Assembly: GCA_963971425.1 (NCBI GenBank)
Contig: OZ020517.1
Span: 25,748,668-25,812,667 of the forward strand
DNA from: Bryoerythrophyllum caledonicum
Lineage: Eukaryota > Streptophyta > Bryopsida > Pottiales > Pottiaceae
Direction: 5' to 3'
Length of the DNA: 64,000 bases
Part shown: positions 1 to 11,244 of the stretch, piece by piece
Numbering within the stretch: the stretch's first letter is position 1
Layout of the letters: every line of letters starts with the position of its first letter
Program-made: the position numbers and the translations under genes
Notes under the pieces: model-generated
The model's input: the letters and a program-made list of their open reading frames with translations, nothing else
What the model was told of the DNA's origin: nothing
Databases searched by the model: none

Positions 1-1698
1 GATTGCACAGAAACAGATGTCGGCGCACCATAAATGCATCTGATTTCGAATCCGACACAGTGCGCAGTGAGTTCACTCTCACAGTATGTACTAAACGAGC
101 TATGTAGCAGCTTATTAAGCTATCATAGCTTAGCCTCAATTATTTGGCCTTAAGCTTTTATATCTCTTTTGACGGGACCCACCCTGCCAGCCCAAAAACA
201 AGCAGTTTCTTTATGTTTTTCTTTAGAATTGCATTTGCTCGTGGTGCACGTGTCGGGAATGAGGATGGACAGTGAATGTGCCGTTGTGAGAGAGAGGGAG
301 AGCAAAAACAGTACTATTACATTAGTGCAAGTTTGTGGAGGTGGCGGCTAGCCTTGTCACCAGCCAGTCTCAAAATCAAGGACTCGTTGTGGCCAATCAT
401 TGCCGTCGATCTCATTTGAGATGATCCTCGCCCTTGAATTCGAACACCAGTGTATATGTGAATTATCCAAAGGAAATGAGTGAACCCATATCAGGGTAGG
501 AGAGCATTAGATAATTGATTCATCAACCCTAAGCGGTCTGTGGGTGTAGGTGGCTATTTGACCCACCGGCCAAGGGACAGGACCTCGACACCAAGATCGA
601 TGGCCCACAATTAGGGCAGGAGATCGACGGTCCCGATTGGTCAGAGCTAGTCATCGATTTCGAGGCTGGCTAGTCAGTTGGGCCGGCAAGACCCAAGCTA
701 GTCAATTTGTAGCAGTGTTGCAGCCGTGCAGAAGTTGCTGCTCCCCGACCCCAACTAATTATTGAATGAATAATGAATGAACAAATGAATGAATTGTGGT
801 GTGCATGGGACTCGAGTCAGCTGAATGCGTTGCAAACGCAGGACCTTGTAATGATCATGTTGCCTTTGGAGAGAGTTTGAAATAAGATACCCGCTCCTGA
901 CTCAGTCTTGCATGTTTGAGAGAGAGAGAGAGAGAGAGATTGGGTTTCGGGAGCTTGTTTGGTGGAATCATCCATACTTCCCCTCTCTCTAGTTCGCCAC
1001 TTCCCCCCAGACCAGATGCTCCGGAAGAGGCTACATTCCTCCCAATTCAAATCAGGCTCCGGGAACTGGCAACTACTGTTGCGCCAACAGCCTTTCCTTG
1101 CCTGATGTTGGCAGCTGGGTCTTGGTTGCAGCGTGTTGAAGATGGATATTACTTTGCTCTGAAGGTGGATGCTATGCTATGCTATGGAGGTAGCCGAGGT
1201 GAGTACGCGTGTCAAGGCGGCACTCTTTTGCTGGAGCTGCTATCGCAAGGATGTGCTTGTTTGCGTTTTCTGGAGGCATATGGGAGATTTGCAGATTTGC
1301 AACAGTTGGTAGCAATTCTGGGAGAACTGCTTGTTTTTATTTTTTTAATTAAATATTTCTCCTCTCGCTTATAATCGGCTCTGTCTGCAGCTGTTCCTCT
1401 TTGAGGATCTCTTTTCCTCTCGATAGTAAGTGACTTGGGTCTTCGTCATTGCACATGTTCCAACTTTGGTTTGTCGATCGCTTTGTGAGTGTCGATTATG
1501 GTGAGATAGTGGGCTGTGGGGGTTTTGTTGCTTTAACACTGCACGGCTATTGCTGCTTCTTTGTTTCCAGGTTGAAGGATCCAGATAAACAATGTAGGCA
1601 GAGGAATCTTCGAGAGCCTCGGGTCCTTTCTCCCTCCATTCAAGAACCAAGCCACAGTTTTCGCAAACTTCGACCCAGGAAGTCAAGTTTCATCAACG
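1..1698. other. Upstream region of the receptor-like gene
   Basis: No convincing coding sequence is seen. The region holds a TGAA-type tandem stretch around 762-795 and a (GA)n microsatellite at about 917-939. A candidate 5' UTR intron runs from 1426 (GTAAGT donor) to 1570 (TTTCCAG acceptor), so transcription of the downstream gene probably starts before 1426. The open frame at 916-1374 begins inside the GA repeat and resembles nothing I recognise, so I treat it as chance or leader sequence. Confidence 0.5.
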
Positions 1699-4600
1699 AT
1701 GGCGAGAAATCGGAGCTCTGTGGCTCTGCTACTGCTGGTCGCAGTTCTATGCGTGTGTGTGGAAGCACAACCTTCGAATTACAGCCTAGGCTTTCTAGCA
1801 CCTTCACCGGATTCTGTCATTCCCGCGAGCCTGTCCAATGAATGGTGAGTGGATCGATCAAAACTACCTATGATTGTTGAGCTATCAAAGTTCTTGGAAA
1901 GATGAACCCTTTTGTTGATTGGAAACTTACAGACTTATTTGTAAAGTTTCAATTAGATAACTTCTTTTTATTACTCTTTCGTCACTCTTGATTATTGTTT
2001 CTTCCTTTTGTCTACCATCTCTGCACTCCGCACAGTTGTTAGAACAATAGAAGAGCTTGGTCGTCTTTTTATTACAATCCTTCAATATGGAAGAGCTGGC
2101 TGCTGAAGTAGTTTTAGCCACCTCTCTCTCCTTTGAGCTGATTTCACACATTGAAAACGACTTGGACCTTGAGCTAATTATTATTCAATTCAAACAACGA
2201 AAAAAGTCCAGGGGTATCTTATTTAAATTTTGGGTGACTTCACAAATAACAATTATTAAGTAAGTTACAAATGTCGCTTAGTAACCGAGTTGTGCTGCTT
2301 TCATTTCATTTCATTTCATTTCACTCTCATTATATCTCATGTCAAGCTCACCGTAATTCTCTCAATGTCAAGCTAACCCGACCCTAATTCTGTTGTTTTT
2401 CCCAGGAATTCTGCATTCAAGGTTGCTTTGGAGGTGATGAACTCGGAGCGTACGAAGTCGTACCAGCTCATCGAAAGTCGGCATAACACGGAATGCGACT
2501 GGCAGATCGGCCAGCAAGCTGCGGAGACGCTGCTTCGGCCATCGCCCATCCCGGCTGTGATCGGCGCCATCGGCCCTGCTTGCTCCGATGCCGCCATGTC
2601 CGCTGGCCGAGTCTTCTATGAGTATCAATATCCCCTTCTCTCCTTCTCTGCCACTTCAGAAGTCCTCAGTAATCGAGCCAACTTCCCAACCTTTTTCCGC
2701 ACTGTGTACGTGTCCAGTCCAGTCCTCTTGAAGTCTTCCATTCTTCAGGTTTAGAAAGTATCTAGTATGTGATTCTTGCAACAACCATTTCTAGGTTGGA
2801 GCTAGTTTTTGTTAAGTGAAGCAATTTCAGATGTGATTTGAAGAATGATGCATATTCTGGACATATTTATGCTTTATATCACAGAATATTTGAAGAAAGA
2901 AGCATAAGTATGTCCAGTAATGAACATATATTCGACGTGTGTTTCCAACTTTGGATAGTCTACACAATGTGGATGCTTCTTCTTTGTGGTTTGTGTTACT
3001 GATGGTCCTATGCCTGCCTTCTTTTTGCAGTTTCAGTGATCGGTATCAAGCAGCGGCTATTGCAGCCACGGTAAGAGTCTTGCAGTACTTTGTTTAAATG
3101 GTGTATTGGTTTAGTATGAATGTTTTTGTCAAATGCTGAAACAATTGCATAAGTCGAATAAGAACATATTCACCATAATATTATGTTAAGGTAAAATAAG
3201 GTTTCATGATTAGAATAATACGGGATTCTATTAAGTCAGTGAGAATGCATAACATTCAAAGCTATGCCACACCGTTTTAGGCGTCACGTTTGAATATTGT
3301 GATAGCACCCCTTGTTCTTATTTTTGACTTTGGTTTCAGGTGAAACAATTCAATATCAAGCGACTCACCCTGTTGACAACGCAGCAGTACTACAGCATGA
3401 ATTTGGGCTCAAACATAGTTGAGGTTAGTCTCATTTTATTTTGAGTGTTGTATGCATCCATGCACTAGTCCCATTTTCAGTCTACGAGATAAGAGAATGA
3501 TAGCTCGACAACAGTGGTTTTTCTTTAAGTGTAAAAGAGGTTTTTCTGTTACCATTTTTCATCACAGTTTCATGATTTTAAATTCAGAAAAGCGTTTAGT
3601 AAGACTGAGTTTTTGCAGGCTGTGGGTACCTTGGCAACTGTAACAACGCATCTTCTGCACCATTCCCCAGGGAATTCAACCGTAGACGCCACTGAGCTCG
3701 GCGCAGCCCTCGATACAGTTGGAAAGGATGAGTTTGTGATCATGGCTGTGCAACCAATTCAGGCCTATGACATCTGGAAAGCGGCTCATAAATTGGTATG
3801 ACCTCAGTAAAAACCATGATTGATATTCCAAAGGTGGATTATATACTGTAATTGAAGGTGTTCAGGTTTGGATTTTTTCCTTGTGTCTGGTGCCTGTTTC
3901 AGATAGGTTTATATTGATCAACATCTTTTTCTGATGGTAGTTTTTCTCTCTTTTTACAGGACAGGATAAGGTGGCCGTTTTGGTATTTAGGAACGGACGG
4001 AGTAACTGCTTTTGATCCTGTGGATACCAACTCAACAGGTCTGCTTTCCTTGTCCTCTAATACATGTTAACTATTCTATTTATTGCTAATAGTGCGTGTG
4101 ATACTCATCCGTAAACCACGCTCTATTTTGCAAACTCTCAAATTAATTAGGGCCAAAATTTTGACAGTCTCATATTTTTATGCAAGAGATAAATCTAGAA
4201 TCATAAGCCTTCTCACCAAAAGCCTACCCTTCTCTCTGTAAACCCACCCTCTCTATCAGCCAAAATAAGTGCCAAAATATATGCAGCAAGGTTTAGATAT
4301 TATATAGCACTCGACCTGCGCATTTAAAGATGTGTTTTAATCTGAAATGGTTGCTTTGTTGCAGATTCCAGTTTGGTGTACGCCTTGCAAGGAGAAATTG
4401 GAGTGTCTCCACATGGTATGTATTCCACAAAAATATTCTAGAACTATTATTATTTGAAGAGAAAAAATATCTTGACACAGTTCCTTGGAAAATGTACAGA
4501 TCCTGGGAAGTTGGGAAAACTGGGAGTATAGTTAGACTTAATGGTGCCTTATTTTCTAAACAACCTGCTTCACAAGTAGATAATGTGTCTCTTCATGCTG

Positions 4601-6405
4601 AACTCCAGAACTGGAACTTCAGATTTAACATTAAGCTTTGACCATTACCTCAGGTAGTGACAGCTTCACCAACCCTGCGTGTGAGAAGTTTTACACGTAC
4701 TGGAGAGCTCAGAAGTACCCGGGATTCCCTTCCGAAGGGAAGAACAGGACGCGGTCGTACGTGCCGCATCTGATCGACGCCGTGCAGACGTATTTCTTCA
4801 TCGTGGACAACCTCATCAAGGCCAAGATGAACGTCACCAAGGAGAACGTGTTTCAGGCTCTCAACGGCTCTGGACCTGCAATTGTTAGTTTTAAAGGCTG
4901 CACCGGTGTTGTCTCTTTTGACCCTGCTACTGGAAGTCGAAGTGTAGCTGCAGATGCGCCTCATTATGATCTTGTCTCACTTACACCGGCATATTGGGAG
5001 GTAACAAATTTTATCCTATGTTGTACTTTTTTTGGCATAAGGCCCTACCAGTTGTTTTTATAATTTTATTTTTTCAGATCTTGGAAATGTCAGAGTGGCA
5101 ATGCAATTTATTATGATCGAGTCAAATGATACTACATCCATCTACATTTTTATATAAAGTTCACTCTGATCCATGGATTAACAATTGTTTTCATCTAAGT
5201 TTTGACATTTCTGTCATTTTTAATAAGGGATTTTTGTTACGATTTGGCTGCTTCCATTTTTCTCTCTTTATTTTCTCTTGAGACTTGGTGCAAGCCAACT
5301 TTTTCACTTGTTTTTTTGTAAATTTACTCGCTTTTGAAGGACGCTTTGTGTGCCAGGTTAAGGGTGAGATTAAGAACGGGACTTTGCTCAATTTGCAATT
5401 GCTGAAGCCACCTGGAAGCTACTCTGATTCTGTAAGGCACTCACTTTTAGTCTTAAAAGTTCCAGAGAATAAATAGTACTCTTATGTTGATTGGGAGCTA
5501 GTAGAGTTCTTCGTAAAGTCACCCGCTTTTTATTTTTTGTACTACTACTTGGTCACTTCAAATAGTTATTATAACATCAATACAAGAGCTTGGTGGTCTC
5601 TGAAGTCAAGTCAAAGTGGTTTTCAACCACCTTTGACTTGAGTTTAGAGTGAGGAAAGAGTTCGCATTTGATCAACCCTAAGAATTTTTCTAGCCACTTT
5701 TCTCTCCTTGGAGCTGATTTCGGATTAGTTTGAGGACTATATAGACCTGATTTTAACTATTTGAATGGAAAAAGAAGTGATAACACACACCTTGGGTGAC
5801 TTTACATGTAACTCTTAGGTCAATAGAAGAGCTTGGTGGTCTTTCGGTTAGAATCGTCAGTGTTGGCCTCTGAACTAAAGTCAAAGTAGTTTAGCCGTCG
5901 TTGGAAGTGAAGAAATAGTTTGCATAAGGTAGCTGCCTTTCTCTCCTTGGGTTAAATTTTAGATGCATTGAGAAACATTTAGAGCTACTTTGACTAAAAA
6001 TAATGAGATTATCGTGTTCAAACTTCAGGTGGCAACTCTATTATGGAAAATTTTATCAAAGAAGTTGCAGGTGTTGTTGTTTAGCAATGAAGTTGTACGC
6101 TTTCCATCTGCAAATGAGTGACTTTCACTTGTGATCTTGATGTGCAGGCGTATACAGGGCCCAATCCAAATGCGAGAACCAAGGCGTGGATCATTGCTGG
6201 CACGCTCATAGGTGCGTTTGTGTTGTTGGTATTGGTGGGAGGCCTCGTCTACTGGCGCCGACGCAAGAGGAGTCACCCGCCTGTGCGGTCGGAGTCTATG
6301 CGCAGAATCATGGACTTCGTGGGAGGCAGCAGCTTCCGCGGATCTGACAGCTTCCGAGGAACAGACAGCTTCCGAGGCGCCGACAATTTCAGGCCTGCTA
6401 CGTAA
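1699..6405 (+). CDS. Single-pass receptor-like protein with ANF-receptor-type ectodomain
   Basis: Ten exons join without frame conflict: 1699-1844, 2406-2705, 3031-3070, 3340-3423, 3619-3795, 3960-4038, 4365-4415, 4654-5000, 5357-5431, 6148-6405, all GT-AG, giving 518 aa. Residues 1-23 form a signal peptide (Leu/Val core, cleavage likely before QPSN). The ectodomain looks like the type I periplasmic-binding fold of the ANF-receptor family: AFKVALEVMN near the start, then IGAIGPACSDAA, FPTFFRTV and a late YFFIVDNLIKA helix. Several NxS/T sites fit secretion. A hydrophobic segment at about 446-469 is followed by WRRRKR, a stop-transfer signal, and a roughly 49-residue cytosolic tail with SFRGSD, SFRGTD and FRGAD repeats. 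There is no glutamate-receptor pore, seven-helix domain, kinase or cyclase. Ligand binding at the plasma membrane is inferred; the ligand is unknown. The last exon ends next to a GTAAGA that could also serve as a donor, so the C-terminus is slightly uncertain. Confidence 0.85.
1931..2250 (+). mobile_element. MITE copy 1, in intron 1 of the receptor gene
   Basis: About 320 bp bounded by inverted ends: TTATTTGTAAAG on the left and GACTTCACAAATAAC on the right. The middle shares AATAGAAGAGCTTGGT and CTCTCCTTTGAGCTGATTT with the other copies at 5498, 58150 and 61500. It has no coding capacity. A short TTTCA microsatellite follows at about 2301-2325. Confidence 0.6.
5498..5819 (+). mobile_element. 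MITE copy 2, in intron 9 of the receptor gene
   Basis: This is the clearest copy. The left end GAGTTCTTCGTAAAGTCACC matches the reverse complement of the right end GGGTGACTTTACATGTAACTC nearly base for base. The inside carries AAGAGCTTGGTGGTCTCTGA and CTCTCCTTGGAGCTGATTTC. A partial internal copy follows directly at about 5822-5990 (again AATAGAAGAGCTTGGTGGTC), so the intron holds a full copy plus a fragment. Confidence 0.65.
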
Positions 6406-7119
6406 GATCATTTTCCCCAGGTATGCGACCGTGTCTGGCTTGCAGGTTGACAATCTTGACCGATTCTCGTCTCATAATTGTACAAAGAATGACAAGTACT
6501 ACTTCAATTTAAGCGTTCCTGGTTATAGCTCTGCCAGACTTCAGAAGTCAATTTTAAGGTGAACAGTTTTCATCTGCCGATCGAAGATGGTATGTGTTAC
6601 ATTTTTCATAATTATACAACGTCGACTATTTCGATTCTAGAAAGTTCCTAGAGCTTTTCATCAGAGGAGTCCTTTTTTCGTGTGCTGTGAGATGTGATAA
6701 CTGCCGTGCTATCGTTCACGTTAGCAAAGCTTGGTACATCATGAGAATAATCGTGCTGCTATTCCAATTTTATATCCATTCTTTTCCTGATTTGTACAAA
6801 ATTCCCATGTAGCGGATGAAACTGTTCGAGTGAGAATTACACTCATCAACGACAGTGTTCACATATGTCAATTAATAATTCAAATATATTATTACTAAAA
6901 TTGTCATAGTATAGAGAGAATTCCACTTCAGTGTCATAAATCTGTCTGCGACTGTGTGACATAACCTATCACACATGACAAGAGCTGCTTCACGGTGCTG
7001 GGATTGGGAGGAGACGAATGCAAGCGACAAGTTTCTGGAGAAATTTTTGGGCGCGGCCGACGGTCGATGACGATCGAGAGAACAGGAAGCTGATTAGGGC
7101 CTCGAATTTCGAACTTGCA
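6406..7119. other. 3' flank of the receptor gene
   Basis: This is the presumed 3' UTR and intergenic sequence. It is AT-rich, and I see no ORF with family resemblance and no RNA gene. Possible 3' UTR splice sites occur near 6402-6450 (GTAAGATC then CCCCAGGTATG), but nothing proves they are used. Confidence 0.4.
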
Positions 7120-7420
7120 CTACACTAAACATCGCATTAAGTGTAGTCACACAAATAGTGTAATTACCCTACTACACTGTTTGCGAATAAGCTCACAATT
7201 AGTGTTAGCTGCAGCAAGCTTTTTCTTACACTAATACTGATTTTATTCACTGCAGCAAGTTTTTTCATACACTAGTTGTGCACAAGTAAAAAAAAAACAC
7301 CCATTTTCACTGCCATTCACATTTAGTGTAATGTTGTGTCATTACACTAATTGTAATTCTTACATTTAGTGTAAGGGTTCGTATTTAGTGTAGACAACAT
7401 AAATGCAATGTTTAGTGTAG
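7120..7420. mobile_element. 301-bp MITE with CACTAAACATTGCATT-type inverted ends
   Basis: The left end CTACACTAAACATCGCATT (7120-7138) and the right end at 7402-7420 are inverted copies with one mismatch. The inside repeats TAGTGTA/TACACTA many times and is otherwise AT-rich and non-coding. If the ends are trimmed to CACTAAAC...GTTTAGTG, both sides carry TA, which suits a Tc1/mariner-type target. The CACTA start instead recalls CACTA elements, but no matching 3-bp duplication is visible, so the superfamily stays open. Confidence 0.6.
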
Positions 7421-8045
7421 CTTTAAAACGGAACCAATGTTGGGGTTCGGAAATTTGCGGCTATTTTTAGACGAATTGTCTTAGTCGAACTTCTAAATAG
7501 TGTATGCTATTAGAAAACTGAATCCGTGGGGCCCACCAATTAGAGGGTGCTCACCAAACAATATTATTCCGGGGCGGTTTGCACTACATACCAAGAACTC
7601 GTCCCATGCACCTCTAAAATCTGTGATTGGCTCCATCAATTCATCCTGGGATGATTTGGATTTACACTACGAGGAAAAAAGAAAAGTGTCCAAAGGAGTT
7701 GAAGTCTTAAAAAGGCCTAGAAACATGCCTAGTGGATAATGTTGAAGGGCCCCCCCAATCTTGTGTCGAGAGGCAAAAAGGGTTCTCTCATTGCTGAACG
7801 AGGAGACCATGGGCCTGAAATGCCATTTTATTATTTATTTTTTTAATTTATTTTTGAGGGGGCCCAATGTTACTGTAGATATAATGGGGCCACCCTTTAT
7901 TACCTTATACGGTTACACTTTGAACTCGAAGTAGAAAAGGTCATCGCTTTCCTTATATTTTTCCATCATTTGTCTTGTGTGCCTTGATTCTTGCTGTATT
8001 TTGTCGTTTTCGCTTGTTTTTTTTTTCTTCGTTTCTTTTTTAAGC

Positions 8046-9431
8046 ATGGAGGAGTATAGTCCGGATGAAGACTCCTTTAAGGAGTTGCAAGGACAAGAAT
8101 GGTCCTAGAATTCAAAATCGATGCAAGAAATTGTAGCTCCAATATTCAGGACCAATCCTACATTCCTTTCTCAGATTCTACATCCTCAATTGCAACATGG
8201 TCCAAATCTTTTTAGCTCTTCTTCTAGTGCATTATGACCTCCTTCTCTTGTGCCTTGTACTATTGGAGCTGAAATCTTACAAGTGAAGGAAGACGTCGCT
8301 ACATCTGCAAAGGACGTAGGGATGAAGAGGGGGCGTCCATTGAAAGAGACGGCCCCACTTAGAGGGAAGTGAAGAAAACACCCACCAAAACTGACGTAAT
8401 TGAGCTTAGAGAGTCGGATGAGGACGGAGATGTTTCAGTGAAGTGGAAGGATTTTGAAGTACACCAATTGATTGCTATCCAAGGAGAGATGGACAATGAA
8501 TTCGTGTGGACAGCAAATAGGCAAGGTATTTTTTTCCAATTTTTTTTCATTTCAATTCAATTAGCGGGGCGAATGCTTGCGAATGCAGGCGTATGTGGGC
8601 CATATGATGAGGGTGTACAAGGCCTTGGCCTTCTACACATGCCCATGCCCATGCCCATACCCCCCCTCTCCCCAAAACGTGTCCGGCCGTTGCCGCGGGG
8701 GCATTCCGATTTTTGGCTATTTCAAGACAATCTCGCAAGCGAGGGGGTTTGAACTCTGGTCCCCACCAAGCAAAGAGATTCCATCGAATACCTCTACCAT
8801 CCTCCCAACCTCTTTTGATGTGCACATCTCTTCGCGTTGCCTATTTGAGCTTGAAACTGTCAATTCCTGTGAGCCAAAATTATTTTACAATCACCATTTT
8901 TGAGCCCTTATTGCATCTTTTTCAATGTTTTGATCATCTTTTTGGATGCTTCTTGTAGAGGTCAATACGTGAATCAAACTACAGATCCGTATGGTGGCAG
9001 CAATGAAAGGTTTTAGCCGTACATGGTTATGATGCAAGAAGAAATACAAGATGATTCCGAAGGAGTATAGAACGGACAAGAGGGCTAATGAGGTTTCCGG
9101 GACATATAGGAAATAAGAGTGCAGATGGTTTAACGAAATGGACAAATGGAATAGCAGCAGAGCAAGTGTATACAATCAAATTCCACCAAGTGCAACCGAA
9201 ATAATTGAAGAACCTCTCACTCCGTCTTCACTTACTTCTGCTCAAACAATTTCAACATTAATTCTAGTACCAACAACACAAGAGAAGAAAGAGAAGACTC
9301 AAGACAAGCTAGAAGGGCTTTTGAAACAAGTGGTTGGTAATTCTAGTGCCCTTCTTACTGCATTTCACATATCCACCAATTTCTTGAAAAACATGGATAG
9401 GAATTTTGTAGTATTGCTAGAAAAGTTCTAG
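8046..9431 (+). pseudogene. Harbinger ORF1: SANT/AT-hook-like DNA-binding protein, degenerate
   Basis: Open pieces in sequence encode MEEYSPDEDSFKEL (8046), an AT-hook-like KRGRPLK at about 8318, then a trihelix/SANT-like stretch KWKDFEVHQLIAIQGEMDN (about 8440-8500). After an interruption come VSGTYRK, WFNEMDKWNSSRA (about 9130-9165) and a hydrophilic end at 9429. PIF/Harbinger elements normally encode such a DNA-binding partner that works with the transposase, and convergent placement with the transposase gene fits. Internal stops, a probable intron (8525-8950) and a SINE-like insert within it make this copy non-functional. The family assignment rests on context and motifs, not on a full domain match. 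Confidence 0.6.
8560..8860 (-). mobile_element. Possible tRNA-derived SINE inside Harbinger ORF1 intron
   Basis: Read on the minus strand, the segment has an A-box-like ATGGTAGAGG (about 8808) followed some 45 nt later by a B-box-like AGAGTTCAAACCCCC (about 8750), the spacing of a tRNA promoter. A GC-richer non-coding tail runs down to about 8560. Base composition differs clearly from the AT-rich surroundings. No poly-A tail or target duplication could be confirmed. Confidence 0.35.
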
Positions 9432-10781
9432 CTACTCTTCTAGATGATCTAATCCATTATCACTATCCGTATCTATGATGGTGGACCTAGTGCATAGTTT
9501 ATACTGCGACAAGCTTTCAGCTATTAGTTCATGCATCATTGTAGCTTCACGAAGCAAATCATTTGCCTTCTCATTTTCTGTGAGTAAAAAATTTCAGTTT
9601 CACCATCATTTACCTCGTCAGGAATAGGCACATCTTCCCCTAGCCGCGATTTGTCTTCTTATTTCAGCAATTCCTGCCCTTTCACCACGTAATTCGTTGC
9701 CGTCCCTAACCTCTCCTTCGGCTACTCTCGACCTCAGTTTTCCCTCGGCTTCAGCAATCCAATCATCTTCGATGCCATCACCATTATTAATGCATATGTT
9801 GTATAGAACTATACAACTTGCTACAATATCAGGCATACTCCTCAAGGGCACTTCAGATCTTTTCATAATTATCCTCAATCGTCCCTTCAATATCCCAAAT
9901 GTTCGTTCCACACACATGGGAGTAGATGATTGAATAAAATTCCAATTTGCCTCCCTACGAGTATATGTTGCCTTCCGGCCTTTGAATGGACAATACATCC
10001 AAGGTCTCACCGGATATGCCGCATCTCCAATCAATTTATAAGGTTGAAACTTACCTTCAATGCATGCTTGTCCTATTCTTGTAACCTGAAATACAGCCCA
10101 ATCATGAAGACTACTAGCCCAACCAAACTTATAATCCCAAAACATGCAATTTGGTCCAACAATCCCTTGTAAAATTCCTGAATGAAAGGACTTTTTACAA
10201 TAGCAATCTACCCCACCAACAACATGAGCTTATACAAGAATGTGCGACCAGTCAATTGCTCCAATAATGTAAGGTATTCCATGTAATTGTTCAAACCATG
10301 AAGCTAATGCCCTAAACTGCGATTCATTAGGAGTTTGAACAAAAAGTGGTTGAAGATGCTCCCGAACACATTTACAAAACTCTGGTACAACTATTGAAAG
10401 TGTACTCTTGTGAACTTCATACAAATCTTCTATGCTCCGCAATCCATGACAAGTACCCAACCTATGCAAAGACATTGCAACCCTATCTTGTACAGGCACA
10501 ATTGGCCTAAAACGAGTATCTTCTTTCTTCAAATATGGCCCTAATCTCTCACACAAAAATATGAAAGTACTGAAATTGACTCAAGTCCGACTCCTAAAAT
10601 CCTTCTCCGTCCATGAACCCAACAACAAATGGTCCACAAATCCAAACATCCGGGCTTGACTCCATATGCTCCTCTCTCTACAACCCAAACTTTCATGAAG
10701 CAAGGTGAAAAAAGCAAACTTCTCCCATTCTCATTGCAAGATTAAGGCTTGCATATCTGCAACATGCTTTGCAAGCATGTA

Positions 10782-11169
10782 CAGTCGGGTACCACCCGAT
10801 AACGAATTTTCTCAGGAGGACTGTTCGCTGTGCATGAAACCTGTGATTCGAATCGCTTAAACTGTCGATCTGTTTGAGCTTTTGGCTTTCTTTCAATTGG
10901 AGGAAGTTTGTGCTTTGCATGGCCTCTCATCACCACAACTCCCTCATCCTACCGAGACAATTTTTCACTCCCATGATTTGTGAAAGTGAACTGTTTCAAA
11001 ACAAATGCACACAAACATGTCGTTTGTGCACATGGAAATTGCACCACCATGGGGCACATTAAAATTAGCCACTTTGCTACAAATCCTCTTTACACATGGC
11101 ACCATCATAATCATGCATCAAATGCAACATTCATTGCACACTTGATCCACCAACCGAGATTGTATGAAC
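10782..11169 (+). repeat. Left terminal inverted repeat of the Tc1 element (388 bp)
   Basis: It matches the reverse complement of 12899-13286 over its whole length with only a few differences near the outer end, and identity stops abruptly after TTGTATGAAC. Such long repeats are unusual for Tc1 elements, whose ends are often under 250 bp. Confidence 0.9.
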
Positions 11170-11244
11170 TAGATCACATTAAGAAAATCCAAACTATGCA
11201 ACACATCAACACAAACCGTGTTCATGATGCATATACTTACATAA

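Noticed and set aside
916-1374. 152-codon open frame upstream of the receptor gene
   Set aside because: It begins within a GA microsatellite (repeated Arg-Glu), has no family resemblance and lies in the probable 5' UTR region.
1699-6405. Glutamate-receptor-like channel
   Set aside because: No pore helices or ligand-binding S1/S2 lobes follow the ectodomain; there is only one membrane helix before the stop.
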